Positions 21,927-34,132 are shown, counted from the first letter of the stretch. The stretch is 64,000 nt of DNA from Suillus spraguei (GCA_016800925.1 JABCPU010000228.1:45654-109653); one strand, 5' to 3'. The notes: a model not told the origin generated them from the letters alone. Numbers and translations: made by a program.

Positions 21927-24900
21927 TCAGATATAGAACATACTCGCCCGCAAATCGGGGTGCACGCCCTCTCCCCATGCTTTCTTCGCCTGTTGAAACA
22001 CCCGTAGCTTCTCTTCCTCCTTATCTACCTTTCCCCTTCCCTTCCCTGATACGACAGAGCTTGACATCTTGTCGTCAGCGCTCAAGAAGTCGTTCAAATA
22101 ACATCTCCCTCTCTCGCATGCCAAATCGGCATAGTACGCGGCCGGGACAAGACTGACTGCCTTAGTGGCACGGGCATATAGGTAACTTGCAGTGTGCGTG
22201 CCCTGTTGCAGTTCATCAGCTCCGAGGCGATTCTCGTCATACACCACGGTGTAGTGCGTTGCTTTCACGTGGCCTTGCAAGCCGACGTGAGGCTGAAGGT
22301 AAAAGTCAAAGTCGAACCTAGAATAATCAAACATTAGAAAAACCAACTCGTAATCAAATAGAAAGGTCCTACACTGCAGTGATGCCTCTATCAACTACGG
22401 TTCCTGGACGAGTGTTACCATTCCGGTCCGCAAACTGAGAGTCAGTCGGCCAAAACTTGGCATGGTGCCTCTTTCCGCAAATGATAATCGTCAGCAATGG
22501 GCGATATACCTTTCTCTGCGGGACTTTCTTGAACGCCTCCAGGATCCTAGGAAGCTCTTCCTCCAACACGGTATCGAATTGACCCTGTCGATTCGATATT
22601 AGCAAGCGGCTTCACGACTGCAAGGAAAACTTCTCTCACTTCAGAAACGCCGTCCCTGTAAACAAAGACTCGATCTGGCAGAGTCTGGTTCTTCTCCGCA
22701 TAAAACATGAGCCGCTCGATCATCATAGATGTCAGGTCCGTGATCATCTACAAAGAATGAATGAGCGTTGGGATGATAACATTGGGTCATAGCTTACCTC
22801 TTTTTTGGTCTCCTGACACCTAAGACTTGCTGGGAATTGAACGAAAGAATTATCGACGCTCGCGACAACAGCAGCAATCGATGGTGTGCCTTCGATACTT
22901 CCAGGGCCGGGGTGCGTAACGTCCATACCCACAACCATCGTCTTGGCCTTTGTCAACCATTTCAAGCTGTCCGAATCCAACACATGATTGATACCTCCAA
23001 GCTTTGTATTCAACTTGAGAGCGACGTTCGAAAAGTATTGATCTTGTTTATTAGGCTCCTTTCCAACCACCTTATCCGTGAGCATATGTATGGTGTGGAC
23101 GCCAAGCTCGACGTCACAAATCCGTTTGATACCGGGATAGATGTAGTTGTCCCGGCGAGAAAGGAGGATGAGTATGAATGTTGGCTTTCCTCTCTCAGCA
23201 ATGCTGTCCTTGATCTTCTGACGAATCGAGTCCAGCGCCTGCTGCCTGCTAGGGTCTTCGGCGCGAGGGACGAGCGATTGGGCAAGCTTGACGGGTTGTG
23301 ATCCCAGTGAGATGCCACTGTTGCGGCATTTCTCGCCAAAGCCCCTCCAAAGATTAGTTAAAACTGGGTCGTCGGCCCCGCTGAACACGCTTCGTCCGTC
23401 TTTCTCTCTGACAACGAGTACCCACCAGCTCTTGATGGCCCCACCGTTATGAAACTTGACGTCAAGAATGTTCCAAGTCCCGTTGTTGACGTTAAGTGAC
23501 CTCCCCCCTCCTTCATAGCTTATGCGAGGCGGGGGAAGTTCGCGTCCAGGGATGACTGCCATGTTGTTGTCCACCGCAATACCGAAGTCGCTGAGAGGAC
23601 TACCCATCGTCCCGGGAGTAAACCCAAGGGTGGGGAGACCACCTTGGACGATGGCATCCGCATTGATTTTTGGCGGGTTGCAGGCGAACCGAATCATGTT
23701 CGCAGTTTCTTTCTCATTGAGACGGCCTCTGAACGCCTGTCCGGGCTCGATTTCACACAGCTCGGCTGGTACGCATATCGGGAATTTGGAATTTGGACCT
23801 GAGATATCAATAACCGGAAGGTCGTCTGCATGCTTCAGCGTGATGTGGGGGTACTCTGGTAAAAAATTAGCGAGTGAATAATGAGTGTGATAAAGGGGAC
23901 GAACTTCTCTTGAAATACTCTTCAACGGATATCTTGCCATTGTATTCTTCGCAGTGGAAGAAAGTGCGTCTAGCACTCATTGGCATAATCTTCTTGATCG
24001 GTTTCTTCTGCTTGTACCCTAGATGTCTAGTGGTCACCTTGAGCTTCTGGGTAAACCGTTGTAGCATGGCGCCATCAGACGACCGCTGGAACGCCATGAT
24101 AGCGTCGGCGAGATTGCCCGGCCTGTAAAAGGCAGTCATACAAACACCGACGTTCACCATGAGTTCATTAAAGGCAGGTCTGGCGGATGTGAAGAACCCT
24201 TTCACGGCCTCTAGGCCCAGTGCAAGCTCAAAGCGCTCCTCCGAGGGGAAAAAGTAACGATTCTTGCCCACACGAACACCGGTATTCGCTGCATACGTTT
24301 GAAGCACGAGGTTCACAGCAGAAACCAATGGCTGGACGTCGTAGTCTCGTGACTTGATATCACCGCTGAGATACCTACACACCATTGATTAACGCAGGAA
24401 CGAAGGAGACATTCCACAACTTACTTGGTGAGCTGTGCGACATCCAAGTCAGTCGTATGCATAATTGCGAAAGTATATGTCTTGGATCTAGTATTCGGAC
24501 CAGCTTCTCCATCCTCGTAATACTGAACTTGCACGTCAAGGGGCTGAGGCAACTTCTTGGACGATACAAGCCTCTGACTGCCGTCATGATGAATGAACGG
24601 CACAAACTGTTGCCAGCCTTCTTGATCACTTTGCTTCAGAAGCTCAAAAAGGCGTGCACGAATGCGCTTAATGTCTGTGGACGGCGTGATCTCGACATGG
24701 TAGTCATAAATGGGTCCTTTAGGAAGCTTGACAGGAAAGAAATTGGCTCGCAGTGTAATTTGACGGCCAAGGGTACCAAAGCCAGGCCGGTGAGGGCGCT
24801 CAGGTTTGAAGGCGAGTTTGTTAAAGGAAGAGACTAGATGATCCAAGGTAGCGAGACGTTGGTCTACAGATGCAGGGCCCCGGAAGATCAAATCTCCTGG

Positions 24901-25026
24901 TACTCCCCCTCTGGAACCACCGCCATATCCGCCCCTCGTACCAGAGCCTCTCCCTCCACTGAACCCACCACCACCCCCTCGAGGGCCACCAGGGTAGCCG
25001 CCTCTGCCTCGTGAAGGATTGCTCAT
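21927..25026 (-). CDS. AGO: Argonaute (RNA silencing effector)
   Basis: Six exons on minus (25026-24425, 24374-23905, 23855-22798, 22747-22640, 22584-22373, 22317-21927) join to 946 residues, a normal length for a fungal Argonaute. The introns are 49-56 bp with GT..AG ends. Residues 1-45 are an Arg/Gly-rich tail. The N domain, linker 1 (ELALGLEAVKGFF), PAZ, linker 2, MID and PIWI follow. In PIWI the catalytic set appears complete: Asp669 in GMDVTHPG, Glu710 at the end of exon 3 (the glutamate finger, next to MITDLTSMM), Asp742 in YRDGVSE, and His838 in KATHYTVV. The protein should bind small RNAs and be able to cleave targets, acting in gene and transposon silencing. It ends in MFYI, close to the usual aromatic C-terminus. 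No lesion was found. Confidence 0.95.
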
Positions 25027-25980
25027 GATTACTGTTTAAAGAAGTTTGAGATGCTTTCGTGATTGTTTGGGAAGAAGATGTGAATACCAAAGGGTGGGTT
25101 CTTATAGTCGCAGGTAGACCGTGGGTAGCGTTTCCGCAGTTGCTGTACGAGTCATAACTCGTCCTTAATGCGTCGTTCCGGGTCCGCACTCGTTCCACAA
25201 TGTACTAGAACAGCTGACGTGGCAGTTCCTGGCTCAGCCTGAGAGCTTGAACTAATAATATGGGACCAACGTTAACGACACGTCACTAGAGCGAATCCCG
25301 TGAACTGACGAAATAGAACATGGTCGTTCCTAAATGATACGATGTAAAACTTCTGGTGAGATCCCACCAATACTGGTCCTGGTTGAAGATCAGATCAGGC
25401 GATACAGTGTACGAAACTCACCGAGAGGCCAACTTGACGGGGAGGTCAAATAAATCCACGGTGACGAAAAAAGATATACATAGAACATCAGGTCATTGAA
25501 GTCCCTGTTTCTAACGCCAACAGTGGCTGCTTATGCGGCGCCTTGTAAGTCGCGCTCCTCGCACGTACGGAGTCTAGGTCTGATTCATAACTTTTTTGCA
25601 GTCACCAGTCACCAGTGCAACTCTTGATCGAACGTTTGAATTCTCGAGATGGCCTGGTCGTGTAAAGCTATCTTAACCCCAGAGGTTAGCAGATGATTAT
25701 AGGACTGTTGTATGAATTATCATCGAGAGGCATTGATATGAACGTTCATTGAATTAATGTGGTGCGAAGATCAGCGCTCAGCGCCAGCTTCAAGTTGACG
25801 GACTGAGTTTGAATATACTCACCCTCCACTATTATGGACAGGGGCCTCGTCTTACCCACTCGGACATCCCCCTTCCGATCAGGCATGTCATTACCCGACC
25901 AATTCACTGATTCAGCCTTCACCACATTTCCAGTTTCATCAAGTACGCATTGTATATGGCCGAGTGACCGAGTCCGACAC
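25027..25980. other. Argonaute upstream region, no other gene seen
   Basis: About 950 bp that should hold the promoter and leader of the minus-strand Argonaute gene. No clear TATA box was found. No domain-bearing frame was seen. Confidence 0.45.
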
Positions 25981-26450
25981 TTGAAGTTGTTTCTTAACTA
26001 CCATTATCGCGCTCCATGACCAATGTTGGGATTATGCCAATATCTAAAAGTTTTCCCACATTGATTATCTGCAACCCGCTGGCTCAATTTGACTATCACT
26101 GGTGCACCTTCTTGAACTTTGTGTGCACATTTCCAAGGTGATGAATATCATTATCATATGACCTTGACCACTCAGAGCTCCAGTGAGTCGGTATAGAACA
26201 TTCTTCGAGTATAGTGTCGGTCTTAATAACAGGAACAGTATAAAGTCAACATGATTGAGTTGAAAAATCCTCAGAGACAAACGCCCCCGCTATTGTGAGT
26301 GGCATTTTTACGCCGTACTATGCGCATTCCACTGAACCAACACATAATAGATATTCTAAGACTTTGTCATAGCAGCGTCGCACACATTGCACAATCAAAC
26401 TTTCGTCGGTATGGTCTCCTTACATGATCACATCATAGACTGAAGCATAG

Positions 26451-26458
26451 TATATAAA
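26451..26458 (+). promoter_or_regulatory. TATA box of secreted protein gene copy 2
   Basis: TATATAAA lies ten bases before the ATG at 26468, as in the other copy. Confidence 0.4.
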
Positions 26459-26467
26459 CCAGATACC

Positions 26468-26704
26468 ATGAAGCTCGTTCAAATTGTTTACCTTACAATT
26501 CTTTCCGCTGCCAGTGCCACCGCCAGTGTCACTGCAGCAACGCCCGTGATGGCAGCAAATCCTGCTGAGGCATCCTATTCCTGCCCGGACTACTATCGTG
26601 CATGCAGCTCCACACCACATTTGAACTGCAAGGATGGGACGGTGGATTACTATGTCGCATGGAAGGGGTGCTGGGATTGCTGTTTTGTTAACCCAGCTTG
26701 GTAG
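26468..26704 (+). CDS. Small secreted cysteine-rich protein (copy 2)
   Basis: A 78-residue single-exon protein and paralogue of the minus-strand gene at 1709-1948. The first 31 residues, covering the signal peptide and its Ala/Thr-rich end, are almost identical between copies. The mature parts differ at many positions but keep six cysteines in the spacing C-x6-C-x7-C-x13-C-x2-CC and a DGTVDYYVAWKGCWDCCF core. Change concentrated outside the cysteines suggests a secreted disulfide-rich protein. The gene is flanked downstream by a broken Tc1/mariner element. The family is unknown; effector-like is only a possibility. Confidence 0.7.
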   Translation: MKLVQIVYLTILSAASATASVTAATPVMAANPAEASYSCPDYYRACSSTPHLNCKDGTVDYYVAWKGCWDCCFVNPAW

Positions 26705-26819
26705 TGAGAGTGAACGATTATGGAGGCTTTCAGAATGCGATTCAAAAACGATTTTGGATGCTGAGAATCGGATTCTGCACCGTGAATTCAACTGTATTTC
26801 TCTTATTTAAAATTTATAT

Positions 26820-27852
26820 TTACAGCTCTTTGCATAAAGGATGGTAGTGGCGTCATTTTTTCGTTCAATTAGGAAATGTTAGACTTCGTGAAATTTCGCT
26901 CACTGTACACCATCTTCTCTTCAAATCATTATTATGGTGTTTATAACTATCGCTGCATCTAAAAAATACAAGAGTCTACTAGATTATGACAGCCTGAGTG
27001 ACCTCGATTCCATTTCTAAAGGCCCTGATGACAACAATACTCGAATCGAGGGACCTTCAGAGGATGACATGGATGAGGAACCCGACTCTAACGACGATGG
27101 CGAAGATGACAAGCCTGTGAAGTCCTCGAGCCTTCAACAACGGTTGCAGCAACAATACCATCTAGTGTGAGGAGGGCTTCTGTGGATGTTCGACGTCCAC
27201 GCACAAACACCTACTTTTTCTGTGCGCGTGTGCCTGTTTTTGATCGACCATAGCGCCTACTCGTCCTTTGATGTCTCGTCAATGAATCCTAACTCCTGTG
27301 GATCATACTGAGCCATGCGTGCGATAAACTCAGTACGCAGAGTTTCGTTGCGTTCCTTGGCAATGCGCTTGAGTTTTTTGTAGCTCACATTAGCACGTTC
27401 GAGCTCGCGAAAGATTGTTGTGAAATGTACAGATATGAATTGATTTGTTGCAAGGAGGTGCGTGAGTTCGTCCAAAAAATAGTCAAGATTTTGCCTTATG
27501 AGACGAAGCAGACAATCAATATCTTCATGATCAAGAGCACGCAGACGACCACGTAATGTAGGTCGATGGTTCACGACGTCGCTGGTTTCGCGCCAGAGCT
27601 TCAAAATCCGAAACCAGGTGCGCTCGGAAAATCCACAGGAATCTAGGATATTGCGAAGGCTTAGAAGGTCTCGTTCATGGAGTCGGATTGCTGCAAGTTT
27701 CACATCGCGACTGATCTTGCGAAATCCCATGTTGCAGAGATGATAATGATGATAGTATAGTATAGTAAGGCTACATGAGCGAAATTTCACTAAGTCTAAT
27801 GTTTCCTAATTGAACGAAAAATGACTGCCATCCTTTATGCAAAGAGCTGTAA
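26820..27852 (-). mobile_element. Degenerate Tc1/mariner element
   Basis: The ends are inverted repeats of about 80 bp. The left end starts TTACAGCTCTTTGC at 26820 and the right end is its complement, ending at 27852. Both ends abut TAT, in line with the TA target preference of the superfamily. The sequence beyond the right end (TATACTTGTCCTGG) matches the unoccupied relative at 2845-2860. The interior encodes a transposase with several breaks on the minus strand, so the element is dead or non-autonomous. Confidence 0.85.
27100..27790 (-). pseudogene. Tc1/mariner-like transposase pseudogene
   Basis: The first 177 residues (27790-27257) are open. They hold a helix-turn-helix region (residues 24-75, with SRDVKLAAIRLHERD), a second HTH-like part, and the first catalytic Asp in ELGFIDETSKDE near the end. 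A stop follows directly. Downstream, in another frame, RRYGRSKTGTRAQKK and then VFVRGRR and GIVAATVVEGS can be read, as expected after the first Asp in IS630/Tc1 enzymes, but with a frameshift and a TAG stop between. The second and third catalytic acidic residues are missing, replaced by unrelated acidic-coding sequence. The enzyme is inactive. Confidence 0.8.
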
Positions 27853-28427
27853 TATACTTGTCCTGGCATGCTCAAGCTTCCCACACGTTCTGAACATCTA
27901 TGATCATCTTGAACAGGCACCTTTGGATCAATATAGCACAGAAAAGAGGACAAAAACAGAAACATGAGTTGTGATTGGTGACCACTGCCTATGTTCATGA
28001 ACAATTATCTTCGGGGTACTTCATTGGTGGTGCTACACATAGCCTTGATAGCTCCTTGCCTAATTTTCGGTGAGAAATCATCAGACTTCGTCAACAGCTG
28101 CGCCATTGTATTCAAATATACCTCTACAAACGATGGTACCTTAAAAATAGTTCCCAAAGTCCCTGCCCAGCCTATCCTGACGCCTACATTGTATCAGTAT
28201 GATTCACTTGAATTCTCACTGGTTACCAGTACTCTACCACGTACTGTAATTGTCGCACTTTCCAAGGCTTATCGTAACACCTACGATTTGCTCAGGTTAC
28301 CAGTACTCTGCCACATATTGCATTTGTAGAATTCAACAACTGCCAAAACATATGCCAAGGACCATCCTATGTTACCGTCAGCATCTGGTACAATATTAAT
28401 CATGCAACTGCGGTCAACTGACCACGG
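27853..28427. other. Unassigned sequence before the palindrome
   Basis: A 112-codon frame on plus (27991-28329) starts with a possible signal peptide (hydrophobic VVLHIALIAPCLIF) but has no domain that I know. Within it a block with GGTTACCAGTACTCT recurs at about 28218 and 28293. I cannot say whether it is a gene. Confidence 0.35.
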
Positions 28428-29278
28428 TGTTTTGTATTTGCCTAGAAAGTTAAGCGGCTATTAGGATATACAAAAGATTGATACTTAGATGGGTGGCTGG
28501 ATAAAAAGCGTTGCCTGGAGTGGTAATGATTCAGTTCAAACTTTGAATGATTGTTTGTGATTGTGACCACGGTATTGCAACGAAGTGCTATGTGCCCAGG
28601 GACACTGATCTAGTGTAGTCTAATCATAGATAGATGCTGGTGATGTAGACGAGTGTCGATGTGGCTTATTGATGAAATGTTCATGCCTATGAATAAAAAC
28701 ACTGGATGAAGGCATCCGGGTCAAGGTTAAGGGGACGAACCGGAAGTTCAATATTCTTCGAGTGCAGTATTGAAGGGGCATAGAACCGCTCGCTATCCGG
28801 ACAGATTATAGTATACATGCACTCCGGACGTCCCTGACGCTCTATACAAACAGTTGTTTACCAATCCACCTTGAGAGAATCAAGAACTTGGTGAATTAAT
28901 TGGCAAAGTGCAGCCTGCGAAGTTCGAACGATGGGGGAAGCCATTAGACAACAGACCAAAATAACGCGTACACTTGTCATTCGCGTTCAACGTCCGACAC
29001 AACAACTTGCTATACAGTGACTTCTGATGCTAACCAACATAAGCATCATCATGATCTTATACATACAATTTCATACCTCTGATAGAATCGTGATGACCAA
29101 AGCCACATGTGTCTTAAACTAATGACCTTTGGCAGATGGGCTCAGGCATGCGAGGAAGATGAATAATACCTAAAAGCCTGTAGGGTATGTGTTACCCCAA
29201 CTGAGTGCCCACCATTTCTCATTTATTTCTCCAGATATTTGGTAATGGACTCTTTACAGAATGTCCAGAATAAAATAA

Positions 29279-29603
29279 TCAGGCGTCGTCTCCGATGCTG
29301 AACCAGGGTGGATAACTCCCCAGACGGTTATCCACGGTACACCAGTCCGAAACCACATGAGGCGACTCATTTGTCAGCTCTTCTGCGTCAATATTGATGG
29401 CATTATGACTACACGATGATGGCAGTCGTTCGCTTGCTGTCGTAGCAGTGAATTTGGCGATTTCGGCCTCACCAACGCCAGTTACGGGCTGCCAAGCATT
29501 ACATTCAAATATTTACATCGCTCGAGCAGTATGAAAACTCGTCCAAGACTCCAAATACAACTGTACTGATGGGCTCCGAACTAGATATTGCACCATCAAC
29601 CAT
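29279..29603 (-). CDS. Small two-exon gene of unknown function (left arm copy)
   Basis: Mirror copy of 34532-34856. Read on minus, the ATG at 29603 opens a frame (about 32 codons) that joins, through a possible very short intron of 28 nt with GT..AG ends, to an open frame ending in TGA at 29279-29281. The product would be about 98 residues, acidic, with the stretch ELTNESPHVVSDWCTVDN and a GSYPPWFSIGDDA end. It shows no signal peptide and no family that I recognise. The short intron is a weak point: the second exon may belong to a different upstream exon. It lies just downstream of the knottin gene on the same strand. Confidence 0.4.
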
Positions 29604-29681
29604 AATGCCGAAGCGAAAGCAGAAAAAATAATTACCGTCTCGACGTGCCGCTCAGGCTGCCGGCTCCATTTTCTAAATAGT

Positions 29682-29907
29682 TCAGCCTAAATCGCAGACA
29701 TCCTAAGGTGTGCAGGTGAGTCGTCATTGTGGTTGAATCTTGATTGCACAGCGATCTGCTCATACTCACTGAAGCAGGATCACAAGACAAGCTCAAATTG
29801 GGGCAACAGTCAGCACTTGTACGGCAACCTTGGCCATACTTCGAACACGCATTGACAAACATAGATGCTGTCAAAGCAACAACAACAGCGGGGATTGATA
29901 AACGCAT
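29682..29907 (-). CDS. Secreted knottin-like six-cysteine peptide (left arm copy)
   Basis: Mirror copy of the gene at 34228-34453, identical in sequence as far as read. The ATG is at 29907. A single 67-bp intron splits the peptide after residue 46, and the last six residues come from exon 2. The precursor has 52 residues: a hydrophobic signal peptide of about 20, then a mature peptide of about 32 with cysteines spaced C-x6-C-x5-CC-x6-C-x6-C, the inhibitor cystine knot pattern. Without splicing the frame would run on and lose the sixth cysteine of the motif, which supports the intron. The target is unknown. Confidence 0.7.
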
Positions 29908-29994
29908 TTTCTGTGCGAGGCAATATACAATTTTCTGAGGGGGATTTCGAATGATATCTCTGAGGATGAGGGAACACTGTAGGACGACGATCAG

Positions 29995-30002
29995 CTTTTA
30001 TA
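29995..30002 (-). promoter_or_regulatory. TATA box of knottin-like gene (left arm)
   Basis: TATAAAAG on minus, about 88 bases upstream of the ATG at 29907. The mirror copy is at 34133-34140. Confidence 0.5.
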
Positions 30003-30139
30003 TCCTGCACGTACTTATGTGCATGATTTTGATTGATTGGGCGAAATCATTGCTGTGAGATGGCAGAATTTCGGCAGAACCTGCAGTGCCAGCAGTCATA
30101 ATCGACGATTCTCTTCTTCGTAAGGTTGCTTAACCCCTC

Positions 30140-32010
30140 GGCCTCATCCTGAATCCTGAACTCTCATTCGTCATTTGAACCTGCAGTGACCCTGCCAGCG
30201 CAGCGACAAAGCTGAGAAGTTGATGCTCGTCATTTTTCTCTCACTCACTCTACCCTCTCAAAGGCAGGAGCCCATTGTGGCACCTCGGGGAGACCTTCCT
30301 GGGGATGATCTTTCAACCTAACATACATCGAAACCGGCTTCGAAAGACCATGGGAATGTCTTCGAAGTGGTGCCAAGAGCGCTTTTTGTTGTACTATTCT
30401 GCCATAGCACACCGAAAATTGGGACCTGGGCTATTCATGAACATGAGAGACCGCGGAATCTTCAAATGGTGCGCTAGGGCGGTCAGATTTTTTGGATCAC
30501 ATTGACCTCAATGAACATCTGCTGGAGGTCAGATGTCAAGTACTAGGCAAGAACATTGTTCGGGGAGCGATGTGGTCATACTCCTCAGTCCGGGTGCCCT
30601 TAGAGAGCAAGGAGTGGACGTACTTTGCCAGGCTTGAGAGAACGGGGTGCTTGAGGATTTTAATGGCAGAGATGTCAGGCAGGTCAACATATTCCTCCTT
30701 CGCGCTTTTTTTTTTTTTTTCCAATTAATGTCCATTGAGAGGTATACTCTATGTAGGACAATACTGTCTAGCCAAGGAGCCCCGTGCTCCGTCCCGTCGT
30801 CGCATCCCCAAATGCACTGGTGTAAGGCGTACCCCACCAGTCCGCCGTTCCCGCCGGCCGTTTTGGATGGGCGATGTATAAGACTAAGGGATGGCTATAA
30901 GTAAGACTGCGTGGGTAAGAACTATCGTGAAATATGTAACGCGTGCTCGGCCGCTTTCGCGGACCAAACAGAGATCAGTTCACCTGTAGGTGGGGGAAGG
31001 ATATATCCAAACTGGCTTATTAGCCAAAAACCCCCATACATCTTTCAGTTTAACTATCCACTGTCCAGGTTGATGTATCCTTGGTGAATCCCAGGTACAC
31101 ATCATTCCCAGCATATTTTCGCATTTTTGACCACCTACACCTCCCCACAATATTCTCACACTTCATAGCTCCGCATTTTGGGCCACCTACTGTGGGAATT
31201 TCCCCACAACACCAAAAACATCGCCCACTTTGGGAATCTCCACAATATCAATTGTTCCCACACCCTCCCCACCTTACTGCAGCTTCACCACTACACCACA
31301 ATGAGTTCCACCCTATATCTAAGTAGTAGTTTGGTATAAATATGTATAATATAGTATAATAGACCGCTTTTTTTGTTTATTTGTATTTCTCCTCCTCCTC
31401 CAGGGGCCATTCAAAGTAGGTTAGGGTATAGAACACTTTCGCACTTTCGCCCCTTTAATAGGGAAGTGTTCTATGATATTCAGACCATGTTTAAGAGTAT
31501 ATACAAAGAAATTCCCATCTTTATTTGACCCCCTGAAGCGTCCTACATCAATAGATATAGCATATATACAGGAAAATACAAAATATGTTCTCATGTGTTA
31601 ATCTATAGGTACAGAGCCTTTGAAATATGATTCCCAGCATTTATCCAACATTATGAACAATGTATCAGGAGCTCAGAACCACAGTATAAGACCTTGTTGT
31701 GTAGTGCATCCCCCCTCTCCTGATGATTTACCTGCTGTAATTTTTTTCCTGTAGGACCGAACCTCAAGGAGGGTGTGCGGTCCATTCCTATGCATATTTA
31801 GAGCATATTTATCAGCTAGATACTCCAGGAAACCTATAGGATCCTTCTACAGGAACAATAACTTGACAGATCACATGTTTCACAAGTTTGATGTTTCTGA
31901 CTACTCTACTCTTGCATTAATAGTCATACCTGCTTTTTATAACTAGGATCAGCTTAGAATAGTCCGGAGTTGTGAGCTAGTGCATATACTTGCTATTTCT
32001 ACTGATAAGG
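30140..32010. other. Inner part of left palindrome arm, no clear gene
   Basis: Several frames of 60-100 codons occur on both strands (for example 30275-30505 plus and 30536-30724 minus), but none has a domain. The minus frame at 30536-30724 reads like a fragment of a real protein with a Lys-rich start that is coded by the T run near 30708. The stretch 31001-31077 recurs just outside the palindrome at about 35709-35775. The same content is found inverted at 32125-33995. Confidence 0.4.
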
Positions 32011-32124
32011 ATACCTCAATGCTGGATATATGTTTCTGTATATTTCGCCCTAGGATACTAAATATATGTGAAATGTACTGGAGGTGTCTGATCATTAAAT
32101 ATCGATAATTTGAAGGCATAGGCC
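32011..32124. other. Palindrome loop, 114 bp unique spacer
   Basis: This is the only non-mirrored sequence between the two arms. The arms stop matching at 32010/32125. It has no coding content. The asymmetric spacer argues against a simple read-through artefact, in which the arms would meet directly. Confidence 0.9.
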
Positions 32125-34132
32125 CCTTATCAGTAGAAATAGCAAGTATATGCACTAGCTCACAACTCCGGACTATTCTAAGCTGATCCTAGTTATAAAA
32201 AGCAGGTATGACTATTAATGCAAGAGTAGAGTAGTCAGAAACATCAAACTTGTGAAACATGTGATCTGTCAAGTTATTGTTCCTGTAGAAGGATCCTATA
32301 GGTTTCCTGGAGTATCTAGCTGATAAATATGCTCTAAATATGCATAGGAATGGACCGCACACCCTCCTTGAGGTTCGGTCCTACAGGAAAAAAATTACAG
32401 CAGGTAAATCATCAGGAGAGGGGGGATGCACTACACAACAAGGTCTTATACTGTGGTTCTGAGCTCCTGATACATTGTTCATAATGTTGGATAAATGCTG
32501 GGAATCATATTTCAAAGGCTCTGTACCTATAGATTAACACATGAGAACATATTTTGTATTTTCCTGTATATATGCTATATCTATTGATGTAGGACGCTTC
32601 AGGGGGTCAAATAAAGATGGGAATTTCTTTGTATATACTCTTAAACATGGTCTGAATATCATAGAACACTTCCCTATTAAAGGGGCGAAAGTGCGAAAGT
32701 GTTCTATACCCTAACCTACTTTGAATGGCCCCTGGAGGAGGAGGAGAAATACAAATAAACAAAAAAAGCGGTCTATTATACTATATTATACATATTTATA
32801 CCAAACTACTACTTAGATATAGGGTGGAACTCATTGTGGTGTAGTGGTGAAGCTGCAGTAAGGTGGGGAGGGTGTGGGAACAATTGATATTGTGGAGATT
32901 CCCAAAGTGGGCGATGTTTTTGGTGTTGTGGGGAAATTCCCACAGTAGGTGGCCCAAAATGCGGAGCTATGAAGTGTGAGAATATTGTGGGGAGGTGTAG
33001 GTGGTCAAAAATGCGAAAATATGCTGGGAATGATGTGTACCTGGGATTCACCAAGGATACATCAACCTGGACAGTGGATAGTTAAACTGAAAGATGTATG
33101 GGGGTTTTTGGCTAATAAGCCAGTTTGGATATATCCTTCCCCCACCTACAGGTGAACTGATCTCTGTTTGGTCCGCGAAAGCGGCCGAGCACGCGTTACA
33201 TATTTCACGATAGTTCTTACCCACGCAGTCTTACTTATAGCCATCCCTTAGTCTTATACATCGCCCATCCAAAACGGCCGGCGGGAACGGCGGACTGGTG
33301 GGGTACGCCTTACACCAGTGCATTTGGGGATGCGACGACGGGACGGAGCACGGGGCTCCTTGGCTAGACAGTATTGTCCTACATAGAGTATACCTCTCAA
33401 TGGACATTAATTGGAAAAAAAAAAAAAAAGCGCGAAGGAGGAATATGTTGACCTGCCTGACATCTCTGCCATTAAAATCCTCAAGCACCCCGTTCTCTCA
33501 AGCCTGGCAAAGTACGTCCACTCCTTGCTCTCTAAGGGCACCCGGACTGAGGAGTATGACCACATCGCTCCCCGAACAATGTTCTTGCCTAGTACTTGAC
33601 ATCTGACCTCCAGCAGATGTTCATTGAGGTCAATGTGATCCAAAAAATCTGACCGCCCTAGCGCACCATTTGAAGATTCCGCGGTCTCTCATGTTCATGA
33701 ATAGCCCAGGTCCCAATTTTCGGTGTGCTATGGCAGAATAGTACAACAAAAAGCGCTCTTGGCACCACTTCGAAGACATTCCCATGGTCTTTCGAAGCCG
33801 GTTTCGATGTATGTTAGGTTGAAAGATCATCCCCAGGAAGGTCTCCCCGAGGTGCCACAATGGGCTCCTGCCTTTGAGAGGGTAGAGTGAGTGAGAGAAA
33901 AATGACGAGCATCAACTTCTCAGCTTTGTCGCTGCGCTGGCAGGGTCACTGCAGGTTCAAATGACGAATGAGAGTTCAGGATTCAGGATGAGGCCGAGGG
34001 GTTAAGCAACCTTACGAAGAAGAGAATCGTCGATTATGACTGCTGGCACTGCAGGTTCTGCCGAAATTCTGCCATCTCACAGCAATGATTTCGCCCAATC
34101 AATCAAAATCATGCACATAAGTACGTGCAGGA

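Larger units (their letters stand above)
25981..26740 (+). repeat. Inverted duplicate segment, right copy
   Basis: Partner, in opposite orientation, of 1690-2468. It carries the second small secreted protein gene and its promoter. Small indels make the copies differ in length by some tens of bases. Confidence 0.8.
28428..32010. repeat. Giant palindrome, left arm (3,583 bp)
   Basis: Every base from 28428 pairs with position 64135 minus its coordinate in the right arm, with no length change along the whole arm. I saw only a few substitutions: one near 28712 and a small cluster at 28447-28456 close to the outer edge. The arm holds a knottin-like gene and a second small gene on minus, a run of T near 30708-30721, and an inner part without clear genes. 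Confidence 0.95.

Noticed and set aside
22837..23881. Two long plus-strand frames opposite Argonaute exon 3
   Set aside because: They are shadows of the MID/PIWI coding sequence with no motif of their own.
24385..24837. 150-codon open frame on plus inside the Argonaute gene
   Set aside because: It is antisense to the conserved N domain of Argonaute, which has clear homology and splice sites. The plus frame has no domain.
26934..27170. Acidic 78-residue protein on plus in the Tc1/mariner relic, as a gene
   Set aside because: There is no promoter, splice or homology support, and part of it is antisense to a recognisable transposase segment. It is listed only as a low-interest observation.
30647..30904. 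Frames across the T run in the palindrome arm
   Set aside because: The poly-Phe or poly-Lys stretch is coded by a homopolymer, and the frames on both sides lack domains.
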